From an uncultured Alphaproteobacteria bacterium (GTDB lineage Bacteria; Pseudomonadota; Alphaproteobacteria; Caulobacterales; Aquidulcibacteraceae), in NCBI GenBank assembly GCA_902826245.1, contig CADEEA010000031.1:1-37086 (forward strand): DNA of 37,086 nucleotides, given 5' to 3'. The translations under genes were made by a program, and so were the position numbers. This document shows positions 14,839 to 23,125 of this stretch, piece by piece (the first letter of the stretch is position 1; each line of letters starts with the position of its first letter). Below the pieces are notes generated by a model. It worked only from the letters and a program-made list of their open reading frames with translations. It was not told where the DNA came from and searched no databases.

Positions 14839-16383
14839 ATGACAGACGCTCGTGGGATCGACCGCCCGACGCTTGCCTTCTGGGCGGCGCTGATCGGGCT
14901 AACGGCGCTCAGGATTTATTTCCTGCGCCTTGAAGTGCTCGACCTCTATTTCGATGAGGCGCAATATTGGACTTGGTCGCGGAGCTTCGAGTTCGGCTAT
15001 TTCAGCAAGCCGCCGCTGGTGGCTTGGGCGATTGGCGCTACGACCGCGATCTTCGGCGATTCCGAGTGGGCGGTGCGTTTGGCTGCGCCGCTCGCGCATG
15101 GATTGGCCGCGCTGGCCTTATTTACAGTCGGCCGCGCCATGTATGGCGCGTGGGCCGGATTCTGGGCGGGGATCGGTTGGCTGCTCATCCCCGGCGTGAC
15201 GCTCTCGGCGACGATCATGTCGACCGACGCGTTGTTGCTGCCTTTATGGTCGCTGGCGCTCCTTTCGCTGTGGAAACTGACGTTGACGCGCTCGTGGTGG
15301 TGGGCGCTCGCGCTTGGCGGTGCGGTCGGACTGGGCGTCGAGGCCAAATACGCGATGCTCTATTTCCCAGCTTGCGCCGCGCTGGCCGCTTGTTGGCTGG
15401 CGCCGGTGCGGCAAGGGCTCGCCGGCGGCCGCGGCATCGTCGCTGCATTGCTGGCGCTCGCAATCATGGCGCCGAATTTCTACTGGAATTTCAAGAACGG
15501 ATTCGTCACTGCCCAACACACGGTCGACAACGCAAGGTTCGACGCACCGAGCTTGTTCAATTTCAACGAATTGCTCGAGTTCATCGTCGGCCAAGCCGGC
15601 GTCGTTGGGCCTCTCTTGTATGTCGCATTTGCGGTGCTGCTTTGGTTTGCGGCGACCCGCAGTGAGAGCCTGAGGCAAGAAGACAAATTCCTGCTGTCCT
15701 TCATTCTGCCGCCCTTGCTTGTGGTCGCGGCCATTGCGTTCATCTCGCGCGCCAACGCCAATTGGGCCGCCGTCGCCTACCCCGCCGCAATTGTATGGAT
15801 AAGCGGCAAGCTCGCGGCCGGCGTGAACGGGAGACGGTTTCTGGCGGGCGCCAGCGTGTTCAATGCGGCCGTGTTCGCGGCCGCGACCGTGGTCGTGCTG
15901 TATCACCCGGCAATCGCTACCCGCTCGGACGGCATCCGCGAGGCCAGCGCCTGGGAAGAAACCGCCAACGAAATTGCGCGCCGCGCCGCCGCCCAACCGG
16001 GCTCTCTGCCATTCACAGCGGTTCTGGTTGACGACCGCGCCCTGTTCTTCGAACTAAGCTATTATTGGCGCGACCATCGCAGCGCCCGCGCGCCGCTGCC
16101 GCCAGTGCGTATGTGGCAGCTGCATGCCAACCCGCGCAATTCAGCGGAGCTCACCGACGCGATGCGCCCACGGGACGGCGCCCGTGTGCTGGTCGTGCAC
16201 GCTGCGCCGGACTATGTGCCAGTGATCGCCGCCGATTTCGAACGCTTCCGCCCGGTCGAGCGTTTGACCATTCCACTCGGCGGCGTCGCCAGCCGGAAGC
16301 TGGAAATCTCGGTCGGCGAAGGCTTTGCGCCCGTTGCGCGCGACGCCGCGTTCGAGGAGCGCCTGCGCCAACGCGGCAATTGA
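14839..16383 (+). CDS. Integral-membrane glycosyltransferase, GT39/ArnT-like
   Basis: A 514-residue polytopic membrane protein of the GT-C superfamily (PMT_2 type). The first periplasmic loop carries YFDEAQYWTW, the family's acidic catalytic region, followed by FGYFSKPPLVAWAIG. About ten hydrophobic segments fill residues 10-345, and a soluble C-terminal domain of about 150 residues follows. Such enzymes transfer sugars from polyprenyl-phosphate donors to lipids or proteins on the periplasmic face. GAGGGG lies about 18 bases upstream, so the Shine-Dalgarno match is weak. The KDPG aldolase gene follows after 17 bases. The acceptor cannot be told from sequence. Confidence 0.85.
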   Translation: MTDARGIDRPTLAFWAALIGLTALRIYFLRLEVLDLYFDEAQYWTWSRSFEFGYFSKPPLVAWAIGATTAIFGDSEWAVRLAAPLAHGLAALALFTVGRAMYGAWAGFWAGIGWLLIPGVTLSATIMSTDALLLPLWSLALLSLWKLTLTRSWWWALALGGAVGLGVEAKYAMLYFPACAALAACWLAPVRQGLAGGRGIVAALLALAIMAPNFYWNFKNGFVTAQHTVDNARFDAPSLFNFNELLEFIVGQAGVVGPLLYVAFAVLLWFAATRSESLRQEDKFLLSFILPPLLVVAAIAFISRANANWAAVAYPAAIVWISGKLAAGVNGRRFLAGASVFNAAVFAAATVVVLYHPAIATRSDGIREASAWEETANEIARRAAAQPGSLPFTAVLVDDRALFFELSYYWRDHRSARAPLPPVRMWQLHANPRNSAELTDAMRPRDGARVLVVHAAPDYVPVIAADFERFRPVERLTIPLGGVASRKLEISVGEGFAPVARDAAFEERLRQRGN

Positions 16384-16400
16384 GGCGGGAGAGGCATTTC

Positions 16401-17033
16401 ATGCGCCGCAAACTTGAGCCAGACGAAGTGCTGCGCCTGACGCCAGTGTTGCCTGTGGTCGCGATCGGAGACGCCGCCGACGCCATCCCTTTGGCCCGGG
16501 CCTTGCTGGCAGGCGGGATCAAGTCGGTCGAAATCACACTGCGCACTCCGGCCGCGCTCGACGCTATCCGCGCCATCAGCGGTGCGGTCCCAGAGATGAT
16601 CGTCGGCGCCGGCACTGTGCTCAATCTCGATGCGCTCGCCGCAGCGGCGGCGGCTGGGGCTCATTACGCGCTCTCGCCTGGCGCGACGCCGAACTTGCTG
16701 GAGGCGGCGCGCAGCGCGCCAATCCCTCTGATCCCCGGTATCGCGACGGCGAGTGAAATCATGCTCGGTTTGGATCTCGGCTATCGCTATTTCAAATTCT
16801 TCCCGGCCGAACAGCTCGGAGGGATCGCGGCGCTGTCAGCGTTTGCAGGTCCGCTGCCTTTGGCGCGCTTCTGCCCCACCGGCGGCATCGGCGCCGACAA
16901 GGCGGCAGGTTATCTCGCCCTCGAGAACGTACTCTGTGTTGGCGGATCCTGGGTGGCGCCGGGTGCGTTGATTAAGGCCGGCGATTGGGCCGCGATCGAA
17001 GCGAACGCGCGCCGCGCATTGCAACCGCGCTAA
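16401..17033 (+). CDS. eda: KDPG/KHG aldolase
   Basis: A 210-residue class-I aldolase that splits 2-keto-3-deoxy-6-phosphogluconate into pyruvate and glyceraldehyde 3-phosphate (Entner-Doudoroff pathway). Glu44 in VEITLRT, the LSPGATP phosphate region and Schiff-base Lys132 in YFKFFPAE are in place, as are CPTGGI and the late GGSWVAP. GGGAGAGG precedes the ATG at 16401; the frame is open upstream only as shadow of the glycosyltransferase gene. No edd, zwf or pgl gene is nearby, so a role in another keto-deoxy sugar acid pathway is possible. Its stop overlaps that of puuB by three bases. Confidence 0.9.
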   Translation: MRRKLEPDEVLRLTPVLPVVAIGDAADAIPLARALLAGGIKSVEITLRTPAALDAIRAISGAVPEMIVGAGTVLNLDALAAAAAAGAHYALSPGATPNLLEAARSAPIPLIPGIATASEIMLGLDLGYRYFKFFPAEQLGGIAALSAFAGPLPLARFCPTGGIGADKAAGYLALENVLCVGGSWVAPGALIKAGDWAAIEANARRALQPR

Positions 17034-18289
17034 AGCCGGTCACGCAGCGCATACCAGAGCATGCCAAGCACATGCAGCGGCGCGCGCAGGGCGGCGCCGC
17101 CAGGGAACTCCACTGGCGCGACGGCGGCCATCGCCTCAAACAGATCGCTGCGTCCCGCCATCGCCTCAACCATCGCCGCGCCGGCGATCGCGGGCAACAC
17201 GACCCCCTGCCCCGAATAACCATGCGCAAAAAACAAATCGCCCATTCGCCCAACGTGAGGCAGCCGCGACATGGTCACTGAGACGAGACCACCCCACGCA
17301 TGGTCAATTCTGGCGTCTGCAAGTTGCGGGAAAATGCGCAGCATGAACGGACGCACAAAGGACGCGATATCGGCCGGCGGGTGCGGCGTGTAGCGTTCGC
17401 CGCCGCCAAAAATAAGCCGCTTGTCGGCGCTGATGCGAAAGTAATTCACCACGAAGCGGCTGTCGCTGACGGCGAGATTGTCGGCGATCAGCTCGCGAGG
17501 CGCGGGAAGCGGCTCAGTGGCGATGAGATAATTCGCTACCGGCATGATGCGCCCCGCAATACGCGGCGCCAAACTGCCAAGCAGCGCATCGCAGGCGAGA
17601 ACTCCGTAGCGCGCCTTGACCTCACCGCTGGCGGTGCGCGCGATAACGCCACGTTCGCCGCTGACCGAGAGCACCTCGGAGTGTTCGAACAGTTTCACGC
17701 CGCTCAGCCCCGCCGCATTGGCGAGACCGAGCGCGTAATTCAACGGGTGCAGGTGTCCGCCGAGTCCATCCAAGAAGCCGCCGTGAAGGGAGTCCGACGC
17801 AATTTTCGCCTGCGTCTCCTCCCGGCCCAGAACGCACGCATGAGTATAGCCCATCACGCGCTCCAGCGTCTCGGCCTCCGCGTGCATCCAAGTCAGATCC
17901 GCAGGCTTCGCTGCAGCCAGCAAATGGCCGTTGGTTGCGAGGTCGCACTCAATGGCGTTGTCCGTAATCTGCGAGAGCAGCCAATCGCGCGCGCGCAGTG
18001 AAATGTCGAACAAGGCTCGCGCCCGCGTCTCGCCATACAATTTGACCAGCTCGACTGCGCCCTTGCGCCAGCCGGGGATGATCTGTCCGCCATTGCGGCC
18101 GGAAGCGCCCCACCCGATTCTTCCAGCCTCGAGCAGAATCACTGACATGCCCTGGCGCGCAGCGCTCAGCGCCGCCGATAACCCGGTGTAGCCGCCGCCG
18201 ACGACGAGAAGATCCGCCTCTTGCGCGCCCTCCAGCGACGGCGCTGGCGCGAACGGGTTTGCGGTCGCGAAGTAGTACGACCGCTCCAT
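17030..18289 (-). CDS. puuB: Gamma-glutamylputrescine oxidase
   Basis: A 419-residue FAD-dependent amine oxidase of the DAO family. It oxidises gamma-glutamylputrescine to the aldehyde with release of ammonia and hydrogen peroxide. The N-terminus has SYYFATAN, then the ADP-binding VVGGGYTGLSAALSAARQG, and GWGASGRNGGQIIPGW, all typical of PuuB. The late HAWGGLVSVTMSRLPHVGR segment and GYSGQGVVLP complete the FAD fold. I start at 18289 (MERSYYF), 26 bases after the puuA stop; the frame extends to 18349 within puuA without support. It is probably co-transcribed with puuA. Other D-amino-acid-type oxidase substrates are less likely given the context. Confidence 0.9.
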   Translation of the reverse strand: MERSYYFATANPFAPAPSLEGAQEADLLVVGGGYTGLSAALSAARQGMSVILLEAGRIGWGASGRNGGQIIPGWRKGAVELVKLYGETRARALFDISLRARDWLLSQITDNAIECDLATNGHLLAAAKPADLTWMHAEAETLERVMGYTHACVLGREETQAKIASDSLHGGFLDGLGGHLHPLNYALGLANAAGLSGVKLFEHSEVLSVSGERGVIARTASGEVKARYGVLACDALLGSLAPRIAGRIMPVANYLIATEPLPAPRELIADNLAVSDSRFVVNYFRISADKRLIFGGGERYTPHPPADIASFVRPFMLRIFPQLADARIDHAWGGLVSVTMSRLPHVGRMGDLFFAHGYSGQGVVLPAIAGAAMVEAMAGRSDLFEAMAAVAPVEFPGGAALRAPLHVLGMLWYALRDRL

Positions 18290-18315
18290 GTCCAGGCCGG
18301 AATTGAACGTCAAGC

Positions 18316-19674
18316 TCAAACCTTGAGCAGAAGGTGATCGCGCTCCCACGAGGAGATCACACCTTCGTATGCCGCCAGCTCCTGCGCCTTGATGCGCTGG
18401 AACGCGGCGCAGAAATGTTCGCCGAGAAGTTCTCGCACAGGATCGCAGACCCGGAACCGATCGAGCCCCTCGTAGAGCGTGCGGGGCAGCGTACGCGCCT
18501 TGTCGTAAGCGCTGCCTTCGATCATCGCGCTCGGCTCGATCTTATCGCGAATGCCGAGATAGCCCGACACCAAGCAAGCCGCGAGCGCGAGATAGGGGTT
18601 TGCGTCGGCGCCCGGCAGACGGTTCTCGATGCGGCGATTTTCGGGCTGCGAGATTGGCACGCGCAGGCCGCACGAGCGGTTGTCATAGCTCCAATGCAGA
18701 TTGATTGGCGCGGAGAAGTCCGGTCGCATACGGCGGAATGAGTTCACGTTCGGCGCAAACAGCGGCGTCACCTGGCCGAGATATTTCTGCAAGCCGCCAA
18801 CGAAATGACGGAACATCTCGGTATTGCCGCCGGTCTGATCGAGCGGCGCGCCGAAGAGATTGGCGCCGGTCTCTGCGTCAACAACCGAAATATGCAGGTG
18901 CATGGCGCTGCCTGGCTGGTTCTCCATCGGCTTGGCCATGAAGGTGGCGTAGACGCCATGCTTGAGCGCCACCTGCCTGACGATCCGCTTGAACACCAGA
19001 ACCTGATCGGAGACATGCACTGGATCGCCATGATTGAAATTAATCTCGAGCTGCGCAGTGCCGCTCTCATGGATCATGGTGTCGAGGTGCAGTGAGGCGA
19101 GCTCGGCGTGCTCGTAGATGTTCTCGATCAGATCTTCGTATTCAGTGATCGCCTCAAGACCGTAAGGTTGCGGCGCCGTTTCCGAGCGGCCCGAGCGGCC
19201 CGCTGGCGGCAATAGCGGCAGGTCGGGGTCGGTGTTCACCTGCGTGAGATAGAATTCCAGTTCCGGCGCCACGACCGGCTTCAGGCCAAGCTTGGTATAA
19301 AGCTCGATGGCGCGCTTCAGCACATAGCGCGGCGCGACATCGTAGGGGCGGCCATCGGTATGAAACGCGTCGGCGAACACGAACGCGGTCGGCGTCTTGT
19401 ACCCCGGCGCGACGCAGATGGTCTCCAGTTCGGGTCGCAAAACGACGTCGGGATCGCTCATCGCTTCGATATCGTCTTCGTCGTCGGCATATTCGCCGGT
19501 GACGGTCAGCGAGTACACGCTGGAAGGGATGCGCAGCGAGCCGTCACGTTCGCTCTGCAGAAATTTCTGCGCCGGGAACACCTTGCCGCGGATGACGCCA
19601 TTGAGATCGGGCACCAGGCACTCGACCTCGCCGATGCCGTTTTCCTTGATCCAACTCGCGAAGCTCTTGCTCAT
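18316..19674 (-). CDS. puuA: Gamma-glutamylputrescine synthetase (glutamine synthetase-like)
   Basis: A 452-residue type-I glutamine-synthetase-fold ligase that joins glutamate to putrescine using ATP. Motifs include VPDLNGVIRGKVFPA near the N-terminus, VAPELEFYL with metal-binding Glu residues, AQLEINFNHGDP, MAKPMENQPGSAMHLHIS and YDNRSCGLRVPISQPENRRIENRLPGADANPYL. Met at 19674 gives the usual N-terminus; the open frame to 19716 has no support. It is first of the puuA-puuB pair and divergent from a GntR regulator. Context strongly favours polyamine over ammonia as acceptor. A second, more distant relative is encoded at 27270. Confidence 0.92.
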   Translation of the reverse strand: MSKSFASWIKENGIGEVECLVPDLNGVIRGKVFPAQKFLQSERDGSLRIPSSVYSLTVTGEYADDEDDIEAMSDPDVVLRPELETICVAPGYKTPTAFVFADAFHTDGRPYDVAPRYVLKRAIELYTKLGLKPVVAPELEFYLTQVNTDPDLPLLPPAGRSGRSETAPQPYGLEAITEYEDLIENIYEHAELASLHLDTMIHESGTAQLEINFNHGDPVHVSDQVLVFKRIVRQVALKHGVYATFMAKPMENQPGSAMHLHISVVDAETGANLFGAPLDQTGGNTEMFRHFVGGLQKYLGQVTPLFAPNVNSFRRMRPDFSAPINLHWSYDNRSCGLRVPISQPENRRIENRLPGADANPYLALAACLVSGYLGIRDKIEPSAMIEGSAYDKARTLPRTLYEGLDRFRVCDPVRELLGEHFCAAFQRIKAQELAAYEGVISSWERDHLLLKV

Positions 19675-19938
19675 GACACACTCGATATTGACTGCACGCG
19701 GGAAATCCGCGTGCATGGCGCACCCGGCTGCGAAACCTCATCTGTTAAGCCAGCGCGGCGCGCATGTTTTGCGCTTACCAGGCCGCTTCGTGCAGCCCGC
19801 AAACCGCGCCCTGAGCGCCTGCAAGGGCGACGGGAGCGCATGGATCACCTGAAAGGACACTATGATTTGGCTCGCGGGGACGAGTCAAGCACACCCGCTC
19901 AGCGGGCGTCGCTTTCTCCAATCGGATGGAGTTAATTG

Positions 19939-19956
19939 GCGTTCGCTGCAGAACGC
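19939..19956. promoter_or_regulatory. Candidate operator for the GntR regulator
   Basis: GCGTTCGCTGCAGAACGC has 6-bp exact arms around a 6-base core. It lies 15 bases before the GntR start in the 297-base region shared with puuA. A GntR dimer could bind here and control both directions; this is inference. Confidence 0.4.
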
Positions 19957-19971
19957 GGCTAATCTGAAAGC

Positions 19972-20652
19972 ATGCAGAGGGCCGATCCGCTTTCAGAGGC
20001 TAGCCTCAACGCCACAATCTACGCAGAGATGCGTCAGCGTCTGGTAACCGGGCGCCTGGCCCCGGGCCACGAACTTTCCACCCGCAGCCTGGCGGCCGAA
20101 CTTGGCGTGAGCCAGACCCCGGTTCGTGATGCGTTGTCGCGCCTTGCCGCCGATGGCGCGGTCGCCATCCGCTCGAAGCGACGCATCCAAGTGCCTCTGA
20201 TGACGAAGGAGCGTTTCGACGATCTGCTCCGCTGCCGCCTGTTGCTCGAACCCGAAGCAGCAGCGCGCGCGCTCGATCACATGGATGAAGCGTGCCTCAC
20301 ATCGTTGCGTGAGATCGACGCTGCGTTGGATCGCGCTATCGCGGAGGACGACCCCGATTCCTACATGCGCCTGAACCACGCGTTTCACTTCACGCTCTAT
20401 CGTGCGCAACCCGGACCTACCATGGCGCAATTGATCGAGACGCTGTGGCTGCAATTCGGGCCGTTCATGCGGCTCGTTTTCGGCCGCCTCGACGCAGCGC
20501 GCCTCAACGATCAGCACCAGGCCGCCATCGCCGCAATCGTCGCGCGCGATCCCGAGGCGCTACGCAAAGCCATTGCCGCCGACATTGGCGACGGCATGGG
20601 ATTGCTCAGCCGTTCAGGCTTCGCCGCGAACGGAACAGCCCCAACAAAATGA
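19972..20652 (+). CDS. GntR-family regulator, FCD (FadR) subfamily
   Basis: A 226-residue transcription factor. A winged-helix GntR domain occupies residues about 12-75 (PGHELSTRSLAAELGVSQ, then TPVRDALSRLAADGAV), and the remaining all-helical part is an FCD ligand domain with Arg/His-rich positions (MRLNHAFHFTLY, LNDQHQAAIAAI) that often bind metal and an organic acid. It is divergent from puuA and abuts the spuC stop codon on the opposite strand with no spacer. The location makes it the likely local repressor of putrescine use, in place of the Cro/cupin-type PuuR of enterobacteria. The ligand is not known. No clear Shine-Dalgarno sequence is seen. Confidence 0.88.
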   Translation: MQRADPLSEASLNATIYAEMRQRLVTGRLAPGHELSTRSLAAELGVSQTPVRDALSRLAADGAVAIRSKRRIQVPLMTKERFDDLLRCRLLLEPEAAARALDHMDEACLTSLREIDAALDRAIAEDDPDSYMRLNHAFHFTLYRAQPGPTMAQLIETLWLQFGPFMRLVFGRLDAARLNDQHQAAIAAIVARDPEALRKAIAADIGDGMGLLSRSGFAANGTAPTK

Positions 20653-22038
20653 TCAATCCGGCCGCAGCGCCTTGAGCGCCGGTTCGGCTTCGCGCAGGGA
20701 GCGCGCGATGATATCCACCATGCGGTCGATCTCGGAGCGAGATATGATCAGCGGCGGGCACATGACGATCGAATCGCGGATGCCGCGCACCATCAGGCCG
20801 TTCTTGATGCACGTGTCGCGCACGATGGGCCCCGCTTTGCCTTCCTTGCCGGTGAAGCGCTCGTTTGTGCCTTTCTTCGAGACGATTTCCACCGCACCGA
20901 TGAGCCCGAGCGAACGGGTTTCGCCCACCAACGGATCGCCATCGAGGCGCATTAGCGCCTCGGCGAAATAAGGTCCGATATCGCCGCGAACACGTTCGAC
21001 TAGGCCTTCGCGTTCGATGATTTCCAGGTTCTTGATCGCCACTGCGGCGGCGACCGGGTGTCCGGAATAAGTGTAGCCATGGACGAAATCGCCGCCCTTC
21101 TCGCGCAGCACCTCGACTATCTTGCGTGAGACGCCCACGGCGGAGACCGGCAGGTAGCCTGAAGATAACCCCTTCGCCATCGGCACAAGATCGGGCGTCA
21201 CGCCAAAATGCTGGAACCCAAACCACGAGCCAAGCCGTCCGAAGCCCGTGATGACTTCGTCGACCACCAACAAGATGCCGTACTTCTTGCAGATCGCCTC
21301 GACGCGTTTCCAGTATCCGCGCGGGGGAATGATCACGCCGCCTGCGCCCTGCACAGGCTCGCCAATAAAGGCCGCAACATTCTCGGGGCCGACCTTCAGA
21401 ATTCGGTCCTCAACCTCCTGCGCGCATCGCGCGGCAAACGCTTCCTCATCCTCGCCAAAGCCCTCGCCGAATTTGTACGGCTGCGCCACGTGCTCGACGC
21501 CGGGGATCGGCAAGCCGCCGATCGGGTGCATGTGCTTCATGCCGCCGAGGCTGGCGCCGGCCATGGTTGAGCCGTGATAAGCGTTCCAGCGCGAGATAAA
21601 GATCGTGCGCTTGGGTTGGCCATGCACGTTCCAATAATGGCGCACCATGCGCATGACGGTGTCGTTCGCCTCCGAGCCGGAGGAATTGAAAAACACGTGC
21701 TGCAGGTCGCCGCCGAGTTTTTCGGCAAGCTTGGTCGCCAACATTACTGTTGGCGGCGTCGCGGTCTTGAAGAACGTGTTGTAGAACGGCAATTCCTGCA
21801 TCTGCTCGGCCGCCGCGCGCACCAATTCCTCGCGTCCATAACCGACATTCACGCACCAGAGACCCGCCATCCCGTCCAGGATCGCCGCGCCGTCGCCATC
21901 GTAAATCGTGCAGCCATCGGCGCGCGTGATGATGCGGCTGCCGCCGAGCGCTACGATCTCGCCGTAATTAGCCTGCGCGGGAAGATGATGTTCGACATCG
22001 AGGCGACGAAGTTCGGGGATGTTGTAATTACGGGGCAT
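20653..22038 (-). CDS. spuC: Putrescine/polyamine aminotransferase, class III
   Basis: A 461-residue PLP enzyme of aminotransferase class III. FNSSGSEANDTVMRM, YHGSTMAGASLGG, VVDEVITGFGRLG and Lys289 in PMAKGLSSGYLP are the cofactor motifs. The sequence type matches SpuC-like putrescine:pyruvate and omega-amino-acid:pyruvate transaminases, which give 4-aminobutyraldehyde and alanine. The start at 22038 has AAGGA eight bases upstream; the frame continues to 22062 without support. Its stop codon is directly adjacent to that of the GntR gene. It lies between puuB-puuA and puuD, so it offers a direct transamination route parallel to the glutamylated route. GABA or beta-alanine as substrate is not excluded. 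Confidence 0.85.
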   Translation of the reverse strand: MPRNYNIPELRRLDVEHHLPAQANYGEIVALGGSRIITRADGCTIYDGDGAAILDGMAGLWCVNVGYGREELVRAAAEQMQELPFYNTFFKTATPPTVMLATKLAEKLGGDLQHVFFNSSGSEANDTVMRMVRHYWNVHGQPKRTIFISRWNAYHGSTMAGASLGGMKHMHPIGGLPIPGVEHVAQPYKFGEGFGEDEEAFAARCAQEVEDRILKVGPENVAAFIGEPVQGAGGVIIPPRGYWKRVEAICKKYGILLVVDEVITGFGRLGSWFGFQHFGVTPDLVPMAKGLSSGYLPVSAVGVSRKIVEVLREKGGDFVHGYTYSGHPVAAAVAIKNLEIIEREGLVERVRGDIGPYFAEALMRLDGDPLVGETRSLGLIGAVEIVSKKGTNERFTGKEGKAGPIVRDTCIKNGLMVRGIRDSIVMCPPLIISRSEIDRMVDIIARSLREAEPALKALRPD

Positions 22039-22073
22039 CGGGGAGGTCCTTGGCAATACCAATTGATCAAATA

Positions 22074-22176
22074 CGTCATTCCGGACGCGCGGAGTGCGAT
22101 CCGGAACCCAGGGGCTACAAGCGGCGCGCTACGATCCCCTGGGTTCCGGGTCTTGCTTCGCAAGCCCGGAATGACG
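22074..22176. repeat. Interspersed palindromic repeat, copy 4
   Basis: A 103-bp element with ends CGTCATTCCGG and CCGGAATGACG and the internal ACCCAGGGG / CCCCTGGGT pair. It separates spuC from puuD. The left part has the GGAACC variant and the right part the CTTGCTTCGCAAG variant, so it is a hybrid of the two subtypes. Confidence 0.92.
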
Positions 22177-22197
22177 GTGCGGTGAGTTTGTTAGCTA

Positions 22198-22959
22198 TCA
22201 TTGCGAACCCAATTTCTCCCCGCGCAGCGCGCGGCCAAGCAGCTTGAAAAACGTTTGGGATTGCGGATTTTCGTGCGCCTTCCACTCCGGGTGCCATTGC
22301 ACGGCGAGTACCGGAGCGCCGTTCACTTCTGCCGACACCGCTTCGACAATGCCATCCGGCGCGGTGGCCTCGATCTTGAGCCCCTTGCCGAGCTTGTCCG
22401 CACCTTGGAAGTGCACGCTGACGACATCGAGATCGTCGCGCTTGTAGGCCTCGTGCAATATCCCGCCTGGAACAAGATTCACCGGGTGAACCTGGTTGAA
22501 CATGGCGTTGAAATCGGCTTCGCGCGGAGCGTGGTGCTTGATCAGATCGGGATGGTCGGCCGTGTCGCGCCGCAACGTGCCGCCGAACGCCACGTTCAAC
22601 TCCTGGAAGCCGCGACAAATTCCAAATACCGGCTTGCCAAGCTCAAGCATCGCTTCAATCAAGCGCGCGGTCATCTCGTCGCGCTCGGGATCATAGGGAC
22701 CCTCTCCATCCTCGACCAGTTCGCCGTAACGCTTCGGATCGAGATTAGACGGCGTGCCGGTGAGAAGAATGCCGTCGAGCCGCGGCGCGACTTCGCGCGC
22801 GCTCATCAGATTCGGCATCGCCGGGATCAGCAAGCCGGCGGCGTCCGCATAAGTCAGCGCGGAGAGAACATAACGCGTCATCACCGCTTGCGCGGGTTGA
22901 CCGTTGATGTCGCGATTGCAGCAGATGATGCCGAGGACGGGGCGGGCAGCGGTGGTCAT
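22198..22959 (-). CDS. puuD: Gamma-glutamyl-GABA hydrolase
   Basis: A 253-residue class-I glutamine-amidotransferase-like hydrolase (peptidase C26). It cleaves gamma-glutamyl-GABA to glutamate and GABA. Cys115 in FGICRGFQELNVAFGG is the nucleophile, and VQWHPEW carries the His-Glu pair. LLTGTPSNLDPKRYGE is the family's early loop. The start at 22959 gives the usual N-terminus VLGIICCNRDINGQ, though no good Shine-Dalgarno sequence is seen. It is flanked on both sides by palindromic repeats (22074-22176 and 22987-23093), so it may be its own transcription unit. With PuuA and PuuB it completes the glutamylated pathway except for PuuC. Confidence 0.92.
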   Translation of the reverse strand: MTTAARPVLGIICCNRDINGQPAQAVMTRYVLSALTYADAAGLLIPAMPNLMSAREVAPRLDGILLTGTPSNLDPKRYGELVEDGEGPYDPERDEMTARLIEAMLELGKPVFGICRGFQELNVAFGGTLRRDTADHPDLIKHHAPREADFNAMFNQVHPVNLVPGGILHEAYKRDDLDVVSVHFQGADKLGKGLKIEATAPDGIVEAVSAEVNGAPVLAVQWHPEWKAHENPQSQTFFKLLGRALRGEKLGSQ

Positions 22960-22986
22960 TGGGCGCCAATTTCAACAAATAGCACG

Positions 22987-23093
22987 CCGTCATTCCGGGA
23001 TCGCGAAGCGATACCCGGAACCCAGGGGATCGTAGAGAGCAGCGCTTGCGGCCCCTGGGTTCCGGATCGCGCTCCGCGCGTCCGGAATGACGG
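22987..23093. repeat. Interspersed palindromic repeat, copy 5
   Basis: A 107-bp copy bounded by CCGTCATTCCGG and CCGGAATGACGG. It lies between potG and puuD. The left half carries GATCGCGAAGCGATACCCGG and the right half GATCGCGCTCCGCGCGTC, each a small hairpin. Confidence 0.92.
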
Positions 23094-23125
23094 AGCTTTG
23101 TGGTACATAGGAAAAACGACTTCCA

